64,000 bases of DNA. Source: Clostridiales bacterium. GTDB taxonomy: Bacteria; Bacillota; Clostridia; Christensenellales; Borkfalkiaceae. The stretch spans positions 1 to 64,000 of the forward strand of contig SVIN01000004.1 in the NCBI GenBank assembly GCA_015069495.1, read 5' to 3'. Within the stretch, counting starts at the first letter, position 1. The number at the start of each line of letters is the position of its first letter. The notes under the pieces are model-generated. The model was not told the DNA's origin. It saw only the letters and a list, made by a program, of their open reading frames with translations, and made no database searches. Shown in pieces: positions 8,683 through 18,537 of the stretch. The position numbers and the translations under genes are program-made.

Positions 8683-9459
8683 TTATTTTAGTTTTTGTTG
8701 GTTCATCCATACACGCATAACCATGCGGTGGGGGAGAATTTTTACCAGTAAAGCTTGCCCGCGCGCTGTTGCTCCATGAATAGATACGTCGCGGTTCTTC
8801 TTTTTTAAATCCTTCCACGCGCGTTTGACAATCTGTTCGGGTTTGTACATCACCACGTATTTTTTAACAATCGTCTTTTCAGCGTACGCGCGGTCAAAAA
8901 AGGCGGTTTGCGTCCAGAACGGGCATACGCAAAGACAGCGCGCGCCCTTGGCAGAACGCAATTCCTTGTTCAAAGCGCGCCCATAGGAAAGTACGAATGC
9001 CTTGGTTGCACCATAGGTTGCAATATAGGGGATAGGCTGTAAAGCCGCCATCGATGCAATCAAAATCATCGTACCGCCTTTCGCCATATAGGGGAATGCG
9101 GCGCGGGTGATTCCTACAATCGAACGGCAGTTCAAATCCACCATGTTTTCCAAAATTGCGGATTCATCGTCGGCAATCGCATTGAAACGCCCGAAGCCCG
9201 ATGCGCAAATGAGGTATTGAATGGCAGGTTTTTCTTCTTCAAAAACTTTTTGCATGGTGGAAGTTGCATCCTGCGCGGATAAGTCTAAAGGGAACACACG
9301 CAGAGGAACGTCTGTCAGTGAACGGAGTTCTTCCAATTTACTTTCGTTGCGGGCGATGACCCAAATTTCGTCAAGACCGTCCTTACGGTCGTTTAACGAG
9401 AGGAAAAATTGTTTTCCGATGCCGCTGGATGCGCCTGTTACTATTGCTATCTTCTTCAT
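8683..9459 (-). CDS. Short-chain dehydrogenase/reductase (SDR)
   Basis: The 258-residue protein starts at M-K-K-I-A-I-V-T-G, chosen because GGAG lies 4 bases upstream; a longer frame would begin at 9525 without one. It has the NAD(P)-binding motif T-G-A-S-S-G-I-G near residue 8, the catalytic Ser in I-A-S-M-A and the Y-x-x-x-K pair in T-Y-G-A-T-K. Length is typical of classical cytosolic SDR enzymes. The substrate cannot be read from sequence. It stands alone between the lipoprotein gene and repeat-filled DNA. Confidence 0.9.
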   Translation of the reverse strand: MKKIAIVTGASSGIGKQFFLSLNDRKDGLDEIWVIARNESKLEELRSLTDVPLRVFPLDLSAQDATSTMQKVFEEEKPAIQYLICASGFGRFNAIADDESAILENMVDLNCRSIVGITRAAFPYMAKGGTMILIASMAALQPIPYIATYGATKAFVLSYGRALNKELRSAKGARCLCVCPFWTQTAFFDRAYAEKTIVKKYVVMYKPEQIVKRAWKDLKKKNRDVSIHGATARGQALLVKILPHRMVMRVWMNQQKLK

Positions 9460-9501
9460 AATTCTCCTTTCTGCAACGCATATATGCGTCGCGATACTTC
9501 G

Positions 9502-9702
9502 TTGCGCTACGTTTTTCTCGCTCACGTACGTCTCTGTACGCTCCCATCGAAAAGCCTCGCGCGCCTCGTCTCGCTCGCATCTCTGCGTTGCTTGGTTTGC
9601 GTTTAATCTATTGCGCTACGTTTTTCTCGGTCACGTACGTCTCTGTACGCTCCCGTCGAAAAGCCTCGCGCGCCTCGTCTTGCTCGCATCTCTGCGTTGC
9701 TT
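9502..9702 (+). repeat. Tandem pair of 92-bp intergenic repeats
   Basis: Copies at 9502-9593 and 9611-9702 start TTGCGCTACGTTTTTCTCG and end TCTGCGTTGCTT, differ at three positions and are spaced 109 bp. A diverged relative with the shared ACGTAC...TGTACGCTCC core lies near 41915-42010. This fills most of the 310-bp gap between the SDR gene and mnmA; no gene is seen in it. Confidence 0.85.
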
Positions 9703-9741
9703 CTTCTTTAATCAGGTTTATATTTTTAACAGTAAAAATTC

Positions 9742-9769
9742 AAAATGGGTATACCATGTATGCGTTGAG

Positions 9770-9771
<2 letters not shown>
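9742..9771 (+). repeat. Dispersed GCATACCATGTATGC repeat, copy A
   Basis: GGTATACCATGTATGCGTTGA abuts and slightly overlaps the mnmA stop codon (TTA at 9770-9772 on plus). Related copies are at 18424-18450, 18507-18532 and 42827-42853. The core can form a 6-bp hairpin. Confidence 0.8.
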
Positions 9772-11253
<1,482 letters not shown>

Positions 11254-11255
11254 AT

Positions 11256-11340
11256 CCAAGCCGAAAGGCTTGGCATGTAATCACGGCTTGCCGTGTATGA
11301 AATCGCCGTCAGGCGAATGTTATTTTCGGCTTGATACCAT
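11256..11340 (+). repeat. Cluster of GC hairpins, REP-like
   Basis: CCAAGCC-GAAA-GGCTTGG, CACGGC-TT-GCCGTG and CGCC-GTCA-GGCG follow one another, with TTCGGCTTG near the end echoing the first arm. No coding potential is seen. The style resembles the palindromic segment at 39536-39720. Confidence 0.6.
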
Positions 11341-11354
11341 GCAATTCAGCCATT

Positions 11355-11386
11355 AAAAAAACGTTACGCGTAATCAGTGCGTAACG
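11355..11386 (-). terminator. Terminator of the membrane-anchored protein gene
   Basis: On the minus strand CGTTACGC (11386-11379) pairs with GCGTAACG (11369-11362), followed by a run of seven Ts, just after the stop at 11394. Confidence 0.85.
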
Positions 11387-11393
11387 ATTTTAA

Positions 11394-12032
11394 TTAGTCA
11401 TGTTGCCAAGTATCGGTTTTTATGCCGTTAAAGGAATCACCCAAAGGTTTATATACGTATCCTTTGCCTAAGTAGGTTTCATAATCATCCCACTTACCGC
11501 CTTCATATTTCAAAAGCACTCTGTATGCGGGAATGGTAGTTGTGGATAAATTGTTCTGCAGTATGGCGTCTTGCGCATCCGCTTTTTTATACAGATAAAC
11601 GTAATACTCTGTTTTAGAGCCATTGATGGATTCAAGGGCAAAGAGCAAGGAAGCAGTACCATTGGCTGTATCTTTGTCAAATAAATGCGCTTGGTTACCG
11701 CCCGTTACGTTTTGTGAACTGTATAACAGACCCAAATGGTGAGGATTTTTCTTTTTATTCCAAGCGGCATCCTCTAACAAGTCGGTAGGGTTTAAACCAG
11801 ACTTGCTCGAATTTAGAATAGCTTCCAACAGCATGAGGTAATTGGAACCAAGTTCCGTGTCTTCTGGTTTGCTTGGCAGTACGACGTCGGCGGGCCAAGT
11901 GCCTATAACGGCAGATAATTCCGTGTCGGCGGGCTGAGGAGAGAGGTAATATTGCCAAACAGCCCACACGCCAGGGATGGTGGCGAGGAATGCAATCACG
12001 CCGAAAACGATGAATTTAATTGTTTTAATCAT
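11394..12032 (-). CDS. Membrane-anchored or SipW-type secreted protein, unknown
   Basis: The 212-residue protein begins M-I-K-T-I-K-F-I-V-F; this start has GGAG eight bases upstream, while the longer frame from 12107 would begin at the promoter itself. A hydrophobic segment at about 5-25 ends in G-V-W-A-V-W-Q-Y-Y, close to the G-V-Y-A-T-W-x-Y signature of SipW-dependent signal peptides in the genes at 49772 and 52223. The rest is soluble and acidic with no family I recognise. It may be a fourth SipW-system protein or simply an anchored extracellular protein. It has its own consensus promoter and terminator. Confidence 0.8.
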   Translation of the reverse strand: MIKTIKFIVFGVIAFLATIPGVWAVWQYYLSPQPADTELSAVIGTWPADVVLPSKPEDTELGSNYLMLLEAILNSSKSGLNPTDLLEDAAWNKKKNPHHLGLLYSSQNVTGGNQAHLFDKDTANGTASLLFALESINGSKTEYYVYLYKKADAQDAILQNNLSTTTIPAYRVLLKYEGGKWDDYETYLGKGYVYKPLGDSFNGIKTDTWQHD

Positions 12033-12078
12033 GATGGCACTCCTTTCAAAATATTGCGGATATAGAAATCCATAATCT

Positions 12079-12107
12079 ATTATATCATATTTTATAAAGG
12101 TTGTCAA
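12079..12107 (-). promoter_or_regulatory. Consensus sigma-A promoter
   Basis: On the minus strand TTGACA (12107-12102), 17 bases, TATAAT (12084-12079). Transcription would start near 12072, about 40 bases before the ATG at 12032. Confidence 0.9.
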
Positions 12108-12158
12108 TATTTATTGGCGGTGAAGAGGGGGGGGGATTGTGTTTTTTTCTGTAAAAAA

Positions 12159-12186
12159 CAACCCGACGGAAAATTCCGTCGGGTTG
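12159..12186 (-). terminator. Terminator of the zinc-ribbon/propeller gene cluster
   Basis: CAACCCGACGGAA (12159-12171) pairs perfectly with 12174-12186; on the minus strand it is followed by GTTTTTTAC, 17 bases after the stop at 12203. A run of nine Gs lies at 12127-12135. Confidence 0.9.
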
Positions 12187-12202
12187 AAACTTTTATAAAG
12201 TT

Positions 12203-12529
12203 TTATTTGCCTTTATAGTTGACGTTAATCGTAAAGTTGGTATAATAGTCAGTATCAGCCACTACCTTAAACCAGTAAGTGCTACCTTCAGACAAATACC
12301 AATTGAAGTAGAACGAAGTACCGTTATTCATTTCTCTAGAATACGAACTATATTCGGGATTGGAATCATATCCGTACATATAAACACGGTTGTTTGCATC
12401 CATTACAATGTCGTAATAACCAGTGTTCGTTGCCGTATACTTGTACCAAACGGAATTATAGCCATCCACTGAGCCGGAACGGTATCCATCAATGATATAT
12501 GCCGTAGAGGAGGACATACCATCTTCCAT
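12203..12529 (-). pseudogene. C-terminal remnant of the zinc-ribbon/propeller protein
   Basis: This frame is in register with the gene at 12593-15928, and its homology continues without a break from the TAG at 12593-12595 (F-K-V-N-N-T follows directly). It encodes the second of two similar beta-rich extracellular modules: N-P-E-Y-S-S-Y-S and G-S-T-Y-W-F-K-V match N-P-E-Y-N-S-Y-D and G-N-T-Y-stop-F-K-V. The ATG at 12529 has no ribosome binding site, so it is probably not translated on its own. Confidence 0.75.
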
Positions 12530-12592
12530 GTTAGGTCTTTCGATACGGAAAGTGATATCGGCGCTATAATCAGAGGTGTTGTTTACCTTGAA

Positions 12593-15500
12593 CTAATATG
12601 TATTACCACCGTAGAAATGATATGCTCTATCAATGGTATAACCAGAGTCGGAATAATCATACGAATTGTATTCAGGGTTATTGTAGTAAACGTATACTTC
12701 AAGGCGTTCATTACCATTTACGTAGAGGTCGTAATCTCCGCTTTGATTGGGAGAGAATTGATACCATATACTGTCATTAGAGGAAAGATAATAGCTGGTT
12801 TCATTTCCTTCGTAAACGTAGGTAGCCTTGCCCGAATAGTCACTGTCACCGCTGATAGCCGATTGTCTTCTGCCCGGAAGCTTCGTAAGGTAAATAATGC
12901 CCGACGTAGCAAACACGAGTGCCAACGTAATGTAAATGATAGCGATAGGCACATTGCGTTTGATTTTTCCTGAGGGAATCACGCCTAAGCAGATTGCAAC
13001 CAAAACACCGCTTATAATCATCAGCAAGAAAGAAAGGATGATTGTAAATACGGGGGCTTTCATTCCATCGGGGAATCTGATTGCCGCCGTAAGCATCTTA
13101 ACGCTCAACAACATGAGGATGGGGAAGACAATCAGTAACGCGAGGGTAGCTTTATCTAACGTTGCGGCAGATTTTGCTTTCGAAGCAGAGCTTGTTTTTA
13201 CAGAACGCAGTTTTGTTTTAACGGCGGACTGCTTACCGCCATTATTTGGGTTTATTTTGCTCTTGATTTGTTTAAAGAAGTTTGCGCAACCTGCAGGCAT
13301 TTTTACCGAGCTCAATGCGCTGGTCGTGCCAGGTACAGCTTCTTCTTCAGGAGCGTCGGGAAGGTCTTCTTCACCGTCTTCATAATCAGGGTGCAAGCCC
13401 TTGTATTCATATTCCTGAGGAATGAAATATTCTTCATAAATATGTTTCTTAGGCTTGAAGATCTTCGTCAAGCAACCCGTCTTTTCTTCATCTTCGGGCC
13501 AACCCATGGTAAGTACGAGTTCGGTTTCACCCGTTTGCTTATCCATTTCATAATATCTGGTGATTTCATGGGATTGGATAACCGCTTCGTCTTCTTTCTT
13601 AGGAAGATATACCTTGAAGTCAACGTTTTCTTTTCTTGCATAAGTAATGATACCCGTGTTAAGGTCTTCTTTGTAGGAAGTAAGGTTGAATTCTACCTTC
13701 TTCACGTTATGACCGCCCTTATCCATGAGGTAGAGCGAGAAGCCTTTCTTACGGCCGTTAACGTTTTCAAGACGGGTGTAGTACAAGCCTTCCGTGCTGG
13801 TGATAACGTTGGAAACGTTTTCTGCAAGTACGCGGTTGTTCTTACCGTCGATACGCATTACGTGCAACGAATTGTAAACGTCTACGTAGTATACGTAATG
13901 ATCTTCGAACTTAGCAACTCTCTTGAACTGCGAGCAAAGAGGATATTTTTCCTTGCCGTCCGTGCTGATTTTCCACAATGCGGAGTTCGCACCGCGGCCT
14001 CTCTTGATGTACAAGTAACCGCCGCGTTCGCCTGCAACTTCTGCTACACGAGTCATGATTTCAAGACGTTCGGTACCAGCGAGGTTGTTGCGTACCAAAG
14101 GTTGATAATCTTGGTTACCAACGGTGTAGTAAACTTTACCGTCGATAAGTTCGTTCTTCGCGTTGGTCTGGAAGTATTCGTAGATGTTACGTTCAATCAA
14201 CGTATCTTCGCCCGTAGTAAGGTTCAAAGCGTGCAAGTCTTTGTTCAATTCATTGGGTTTCCAAAGGGTATATACGATATAATCTTGATATACTGCGTTG
14301 ATGGAGCAGGAGCTGTCCAAAGCTTGTTTACAAGCGCCCGTTTCTGCATCGCATACCATAAGGCGGGTGATGATTTCGGGATCTTTTGCTTTCTTACCCT
14401 TAAGTTTTTCTACACAGCCCATTTTTACGGGTTTCTGTTTTTCGCGTACGGTGTAGAAAATCTTGTTTTCATGCGCTTCTGCAATCGCCGTCAACTTGTT
14501 GATGAGGGGCTTGCAGGTGTTGGTCTTCATGTCAACAACTACAACGGTATAAAGGTTGAGGGTATCTTCTTCTACAACCGCTTTCTTTTGGAATTTAGAA
14601 AGAGTCTTCGCGCAACCCGTCTTTTCTGCTACTTCTTCTTTCGTGATAAGTTTCTTTACGAAGAAAGAGGAGCCGTTGGTTGCAATACGATATTCGTATT
14701 CGTCCTTCGCATTTTTAAATTCTTCGCTCTTACCCTTGCAAAGCGTTGCTTCCGCATGGGTGGTAATGTCGTAGCTGTAAATACCGCCGTCCGACTTGAA
14801 GTAGTACAAACGACCGCCGTAGCAGGTGATGATTTTGTCAATACCTTTGATGGACGATTCTTTTGCGGGTTTACCGTCAACAACTTCAAACAAGGACCAC
14901 GCTTTGATAGCTGCAGGTTCATTTGAATCCGCTGCGGCTGCTTTCTTGGCGTTCTTTACTTTCTTACCAAGTTCTTTGAGGTCAAGTGCAGCGGGTTTGT
15001 ATTCTTCTTGCTTATAGATGAAGTGCGAACCGAATGCGCGGTACATTTCCGAATGGTAGTTGAAGTATTGGTTAATCTTTTTGATGATACGAACGCTGTC
15101 TTCATAACCGCGAACTTTTTCAAACAAAGGCAAAGATGCGATTTGGTTGTGGATGGAAGGATCCTTGTACAACGACATAGCTTGTTCGTAGGTCGTTACA
15201 GCGTCGATACCCTTTGCAGCCAATTCTTCCGCGAGCTTCTTGCTTGCCGCTTTCTTTACTTCGGCATAAGCGGGGATTTCAGAGATATCCTTTACAGGAA
15301 CAACTTCTTTTTCCCACAATGCTTTCAAGTTTGCATAATCGCTCTTCATTTCGCTCATCTTGTCAGCGGCGAGTGCGAACTTTTCTGCATATTTGATGGC
15401 ATTATCCAACTGCTTGAATACGTTTTGCTTACCTTTTGCCAAGGCGCGGCAAACTCTTTGATACGAATCGAATAACGTCAAGGAAGCGGTAGGGTCTACG

Positions 15501-15928
15501 GGGTTGTAGAGGTCCGCCATTTCTTTTTGGTGTTTTGCCAAGCCCTCAATTTTCTTGCGGATGGGATAAGCCAATGCCTTATAATCCAAATACCAAGAAA
15601 TTGCGCAAGCACCATTCTTCATCTTGTTGTTGTCAACAACCTCTGCGATTTCGCGAATCTTCAAATCGGGGCTGATCATGTAAGGAATCCAGTTGTAGTT
15701 ATCAAAGAAGTTTTCAATAAATACAACACCGGATTCGGGGTTATCAAAGCCCATCGGCGCAGACATGGTAGAGAAGTTGCTGTTCGCTGTTTCCACAGCC
15801 GCAGGCGAACGATCGGCGTCCCAAGAAACGGTTTGTTCACAGCATTCGCAGAGCACAGGTGTGTTTACGTCTTCGAATACAAGGTTGAAACCGCAATTGG
15901 GGCAAGTTCTTGTTTTTACGTTGCTCAA
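12593..15928 (-). CDS. Zinc-ribbon, propeller-like membrane protein, cut short by in-frame TAG
   Basis: The start is TTG with GGAGG eight bases upstream. Residues 9-36 are a zinc ribbon (C-P-N-C-G ... C-E-C-C). A helical region to about 330 and repeated Y-Y/W-K strand segments (about 350-840) resemble DUF5050/TolB-type propellers. Three membrane helices lie at about 950-1050, then a beta-rich module like pre-peptidase C-terminal domains. The reading stops at TAG (12593-12595) exactly where the paired module downstream has TGG (Trp). The full gene would be 1241 residues. Other genes here use TAG as a stop (41600, 42803), so a recoded code is unlikely; a nonsense mutation or base error fits. 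It sits downstream of the SPFH-YidD genes and may serve the same envelope function. Confidence 0.85.
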   Translation of the reverse strand: MSNVKTRTCPNCGFNLVFEDVNTPVLCECCEQTVSWDADRSPAAVETANSNFSTMSAPMGFDNPESGVVFIENFFDNYNWIPYMISPDLKIREIAEVVDNNKMKNGACAISWYLDYKALAYPIRKKIEGLAKHQKEMADLYNPVDPTASLTLFDSYQRVCRALAKGKQNVFKQLDNAIKYAEKFALAADKMSEMKSDYANLKALWEKEVVPVKDISEIPAYAEVKKAASKKLAEELAAKGIDAVTTYEQAMSLYKDPSIHNQIASLPLFEKVRGYEDSVRIIKKINQYFNYHSEMYRAFGSHFIYKQEEYKPAALDLKELGKKVKNAKKAAAADSNEPAAIKAWSLFEVVDGKPAKESSIKGIDKIITCYGGRLYYFKSDGGIYSYDITTHAEATLCKGKSEEFKNAKDEYEYRIATNGSSFFVKKLITKEEVAEKTGCAKTLSKFQKKAVVEEDTLNLYTVVVVDMKTNTCKPLINKLTAIAEAHENKIFYTVREKQKPVKMGCVEKLKGKKAKDPEIITRLMVCDAETGACKQALDSSCSINAVYQDYIVYTLWKPNELNKDLHALNLTTGEDTLIERNIYEYFQTNAKNELIDGKVYYTVGNQDYQPLVRNNLAGTERLEIMTRVAEVAGERGGYLYIKRGRGANSALWKISTDGKEKYPLCSQFKRVAKFEDHYVYYVDVYNSLHVMRIDGKNNRVLAENVSNVITSTEGLYYTRLENVNGRKKGFSLYLMDKGGHNVKKVEFNLTSYKEDLNTGIITYARKENVDFKVYLPKKEDEAVIQSHEITRYYEMDKQTGETELVLTMGWPEDEEKTGCLTKIFKPKKHIYEEYFIPQEYEYKGLHPDYEDGEEDLPDAPEEEAVPGTTSALSSVKMPAGCANFFKQIKSKINPNNGGKQSAVKTKLRSVKTSSASKAKSAATLDKATLALLIVFPILMLLSVKMLTAAIRFPDGMKAPVFTIILSFLLMIISGVLVAICLGVIPSGKIKRNVPIAIIYITLALVFATSGIIYLTKLPGRRQSAISGDSDYSGKATYVYEGNETSYYLSSNDSIWYQFSPNQSGDYDLYVNGNERLEVYVYYNNPEYNSYDYSDSGYTIDRAYHFYGGNTY

Positions 15929-15986
15929 AATTATATCCTCCTATTGTTTAAATAATTTTATTTTTATATAATTCATGATGGGGGGA

Positions 15987-16361
15987 TTACGGGTAATCCA
16001 CGCCGCCGTTAGGGGGCTTACACCTAAGCAAGCGACGGATGCCTTTTATCACTCCATACACCAATCCGTATTTTTGAATCGCCATAATCATGTACGTGGA
16101 ACAAGTGGGTTCAAACCGACAGCTTCTTCTCACGTCCAAGGGGGCAAACGCTTTGTAACAAAGCACCGCGCCGATGGCGAAACGTTTCAAAAAAAAGTAA
16201 CTTATGATGCCTGCCGCCGTATAAAATACCCATGGGGCAAGGGGCAGGTATTGCAGGGCTAAACTGCGTACAACCGTCCAAAGCAGGGTGGCAAATACCA
16301 CAGGGAAGAGGACGTACGTAATCAAATCCCATATTTTAATCTCGCGGATTTGCCTACTCAT
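15987..16361 (-). CDS. yidD: Membrane protein insertion efficiency factor YidD
   Basis: The 124-residue protein ends in the YidD signature C-R-F-E-P-T-C-S-T-Y ... A-I-x-K-Y-G ... R-L-L-R-C-K-P ... G-G-V-D-Y-P. It has about 50 extra N-terminal residues with one or two membrane segments (about 12-32 and 43-58), longer than the usual 70-90 residues. YidD helps YidC insert membrane proteins. It starts 4 bases after the preceding gene's stop, so translation is probably coupled. The usual rpmH-rnpA-yidD-yidC setting is absent here. Confidence 0.92.
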   Translation of the reverse strand: MSRQIREIKIWDLITYVLFPVVFATLLWTVVRSLALQYLPLAPWVFYTAAGIISYFFLKRFAIGAVLCYKAFAPLDVRRSCRFEPTCSTYMIMAIQKYGLVYGVIKGIRRLLRCKPPNGGVDYP

Positions 16362-16365
16362 GATT

Positions 16366-17058
16366 TTACTTTAACATAGCGCATTGTGCGTTTCTTCTGG
16401 AGAGTTGCATTTCCGCCTTCTTAATCAAGGCAGATACGTCTTGATTGCCGTCCGTCAGTTTCAACGTAATCTCGTCGATTGTATTGGCGAGTTCACCTTC
16501 GATAACCGCAAGGGCTTGGTGGCTCATAGGGTCGCTGAAACGGATATTATCCGCCAAGGTTTCCAACTGCGCGCGTACCGTTTCATCCGTTGCCATAGGC
16601 AAGCAGGTGTTGACGTTGGATGCAAGCATACGGATGAAAAACACCTTTTGTTTGGTAACTTTTTCTTCCTTTGCAATCGAGTCGGTCGTGTTCATCGAAT
16701 ACATCACGGCAATCAAGTAAATCACGGTGATAATGGCTTCGATGATGATGAGGGCGGTCAGCGTTTCGATATTCGCATACATGAAAATTAAACCGACAAC
16801 GAGATATAAAACGCCGAATATTGCACACAGATAATAGGCAACGGGCATGCGCAAAACTTCTTCGCCTTGCTTTTTACCCGCCCAAAGGTGCAATACGAGG
16901 GCAGAGAGCAAAGTCCAAGGGGTTGCAAATCCCCAAGCTACCCAAAATGCCGTTGTTTCCAAACGTGCCTGATCGATGGTCAAAAAGACAATTAAATTGA
17001 CCAATCCGCAAAGCAATACCATGGAAAGTAAAATGATAAATTTACCTAATTTCTTCAT
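16366..17058 (-). CDS. Four-helix membrane protein, unknown
   Basis: The 230-residue protein has predicted membrane helices at about 7-27, 40-60, 75-95 and 100-118, then a soluble helical C-terminal half (about 125-230) that could form a coiled coil. No family is recognised. It lies 22 bases after the SPFH gene and 4 bases before yidD on the same strand, so the three form an operon. A GAGG lies eight bases before its ATG. A role in membrane integrity with the SPFH partner is inference. Confidence 0.85.
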   Translation of the reverse strand: MKKLGKFIILLSMVLLCGLVNLIVFLTIDQARLETTAFWVAWGFATPWTLLSALVLHLWAGKKQGEEVLRMPVAYYLCAIFGVLYLVVGLIFMYANIETLTALIIIEAIITVIYLIAVMYSMNTTDSIAKEEKVTKQKVFFIRMLASNVNTCLPMATDETVRAQLETLADNIRFSDPMSHQALAVIEGELANTIDEITLKLTDGNQDVSALIKKAEMQLSRRNAQCAMLK

Positions 17059-17080
17059 GTTAGAACCTCGTTACGCGCGT

Positions 17081-18250
17081 TTACGCGTCCAATTTTGTAC
17101 CGCAATTGATGCAGAATTTACTGTTTTCAGCACAGCGAGTACCGCATTCGGGACAGAAACGAGCTTGAGGCATCGCTTGACCGCAATTTCCGCAGAATTT
17201 TGCGGTTGCCGCAACTTCACCGCCGCATTGAGGGCAGATTTTGGTTGCCGCGGGGGCTTGAGGTTGTGCGGGTTGAGCTGTTTGCTGCAGGTTTTGCGCC
17301 ATGTTGTTCATCGCCTGACCTGCGCCCATACCCATGCCCATGCCCATACCCATGTTCATGAACGGGCTTGCCCCGCCTTCGTTTTGCGCCATCGATTGCA
17401 TAACGTCAAACTGGCGTTGTTGTTGATATGTATAACCGCGAACCTTCTGCGCGTACGCGTCCGCGTCTGCCTGCGCCATTGTCGCCCTTGTGTCGTATAT
17501 TTTCGAGTCGGTTTCCGCTGCGCTCAATTCACGGATGCGGTCGGATTCGAAACGAGTGTCAAGGCGTCTGTTTTGTAACTTTCTCAGCGCGTCCAAATCC
17601 CCGTCGCTGGGCATAATCGATTCAATAGAGAAATGGTCGATTGCCAAACCGAGGTCGGCGATGCGCGCGTTAAGCTGGGTTTGGATTTTACTGGAAATCG
17701 CGCTCAGCTTGGTGATGATTTCCAAGATGCTGACGCCTTCTTGAATGATTACCGAGGCGATGCATTCTTTGATGGAAGAAATCATCATGCCTTTGATGGC
17801 GCGGCGCACTTCGTCCACCGAACATTCGGGCAGTTGTCCGACCACTTTCACCGCGAACTTACGCGAATCGGTGACGTGTAAACCCGTTTGACCGTTTGCG
17901 CGGACGCGAACGAGAATATCATATTTCGGGTCCATCAATTCGATGGGGGAAGGAGTACCCCAAATGATGTCCATGACGTTGACTTTGTTGATAAAATACA
18001 CGTCGCAGGGCAACGGGGTTTTCCCACCGAACAATCCGCTGAAAAAGCGTTTTAAAAGGGGGACGTTTTCCGACTTTAATTCGTGTCTTCCCGCAAGGAA
18101 TAAATCCAACGCCTGTCCGTTTTTGTAGAACAACGCTTCTTGCGATTCGTACACAATCAATTGTGATTTTGCGTTGAAGTCTTCCACGTGGTGGCGGACA
18201 ACCAATTGGTTGTTGTTCATTTCCTGCTCGATGACGTGTAATAAAGCCAT
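17081..18250 (-). CDS. SPFH-domain protein with C-terminal zinc ribbons (YdjI-like)
   Basis: The 389-residue protein starts at M-A-L-L-H-V-I-E-Q-E, picked because GGAGGA lies three bases upstream. Residues 1-270 match the YdjI/virion-core type of SPFH proteins. A Met-Gly repeat linker (M-G-M-G-M-G-M-G) and an Ala/Gln-Pro stretch precede two double zinc ribbons (C-P-Q-C-G...C-G-N-C-G and C-P-E-C-G...C-I-N-C-G). In Bacillus, ydjI sits with ydjFGH in a PspA-type envelope-stress operon; here its partners are a membrane protein, YidD and a zinc-ribbon membrane protein, suggesting a similar membrane-maintenance role. Confidence 0.93.
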   Translation of the reverse strand: MALLHVIEQEMNNNQLVVRHHVEDFNAKSQLIVYESQEALFYKNGQALDLFLAGRHELKSENVPLLKRFFSGLFGGKTPLPCDVYFINKVNVMDIIWGTPSPIELMDPKYDILVRVRANGQTGLHVTDSRKFAVKVVGQLPECSVDEVRRAIKGMMISSIKECIASVIIQEGVSILEIITKLSAISSKIQTQLNARIADLGLAIDHFSIESIMPSDGDLDALRKLQNRRLDTRFESDRIRELSAAETDSKIYDTRATMAQADADAYAQKVRGYTYQQQRQFDVMQSMAQNEGGASPFMNMGMGMGMGMGAGQAMNNMAQNLQQTAQPAQPQAPAATKICPQCGGEVAATAKFCGNCGQAMPQARFCPECGTRCAENSKFCINCGTKLDA

Positions 18251-18423
18251 AATTCCTCCCGCGTATATACGCATGACGATAATATATTATATATAGTTTA
18301 GCACTTACGTATGAGCTTGTCAATACCCTTTTTAAAAAAATTTTCCATAAAGCGACAAAAAAATGCACGAAAAAAAGTGATAGGTTTTATGCATTTTGTT
18401 GATTGATTGGTGGTTAGGTAACA

Positions 18424-18450
18424 AAACGGGCATACCATGTACGCGTTGAA
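18424..18450 (+). repeat. Dispersed GCATACCATGTATGC repeat, copy B
   Basis: GGGCATACCATGTACGCGTTGA at 18428-18449 with one base change in the hairpin arm. It lies between the SPFH promoter and the araC terminator. Confidence 0.75.
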
Positions 18451-18471
18451 ATTTTACAGGCAGAATAAAAA

Positions 18472-18496
18472 AAATCGCCCAAAAAAATGGCGATTT
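18472..18496 (-). terminator. Terminator of araC-type gene
   Basis: AAATCGCC (18472-18479) pairs with GGCGATTT (18489-18496); on the minus strand a run of eight Ts follows. Confidence 0.85.
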
Positions 18497-18506
18497 TTAT
18501 GTATTC

Positions 18507-18532
18507 GATGGGGACATGTATGCGTTGAGTTT
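18507..18532 (+). repeat. Dispersed TATGCGTTGA repeat, copy C
   Basis: GGGGACATGTATGCGTTGAG lies a few bases from the stop codon of the AraC gene (18538), the same placement as copy A next to mnmA. Confidence 0.65.
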
Positions 18533-18537
18533 AAAAT

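Noticed and set aside
12593-12595. TAG recoded as an amino acid in this organism
   Set aside because: TAG ends other genes at normal lengths (41598-41600, 42801-42803), so general reassignment does not fit.
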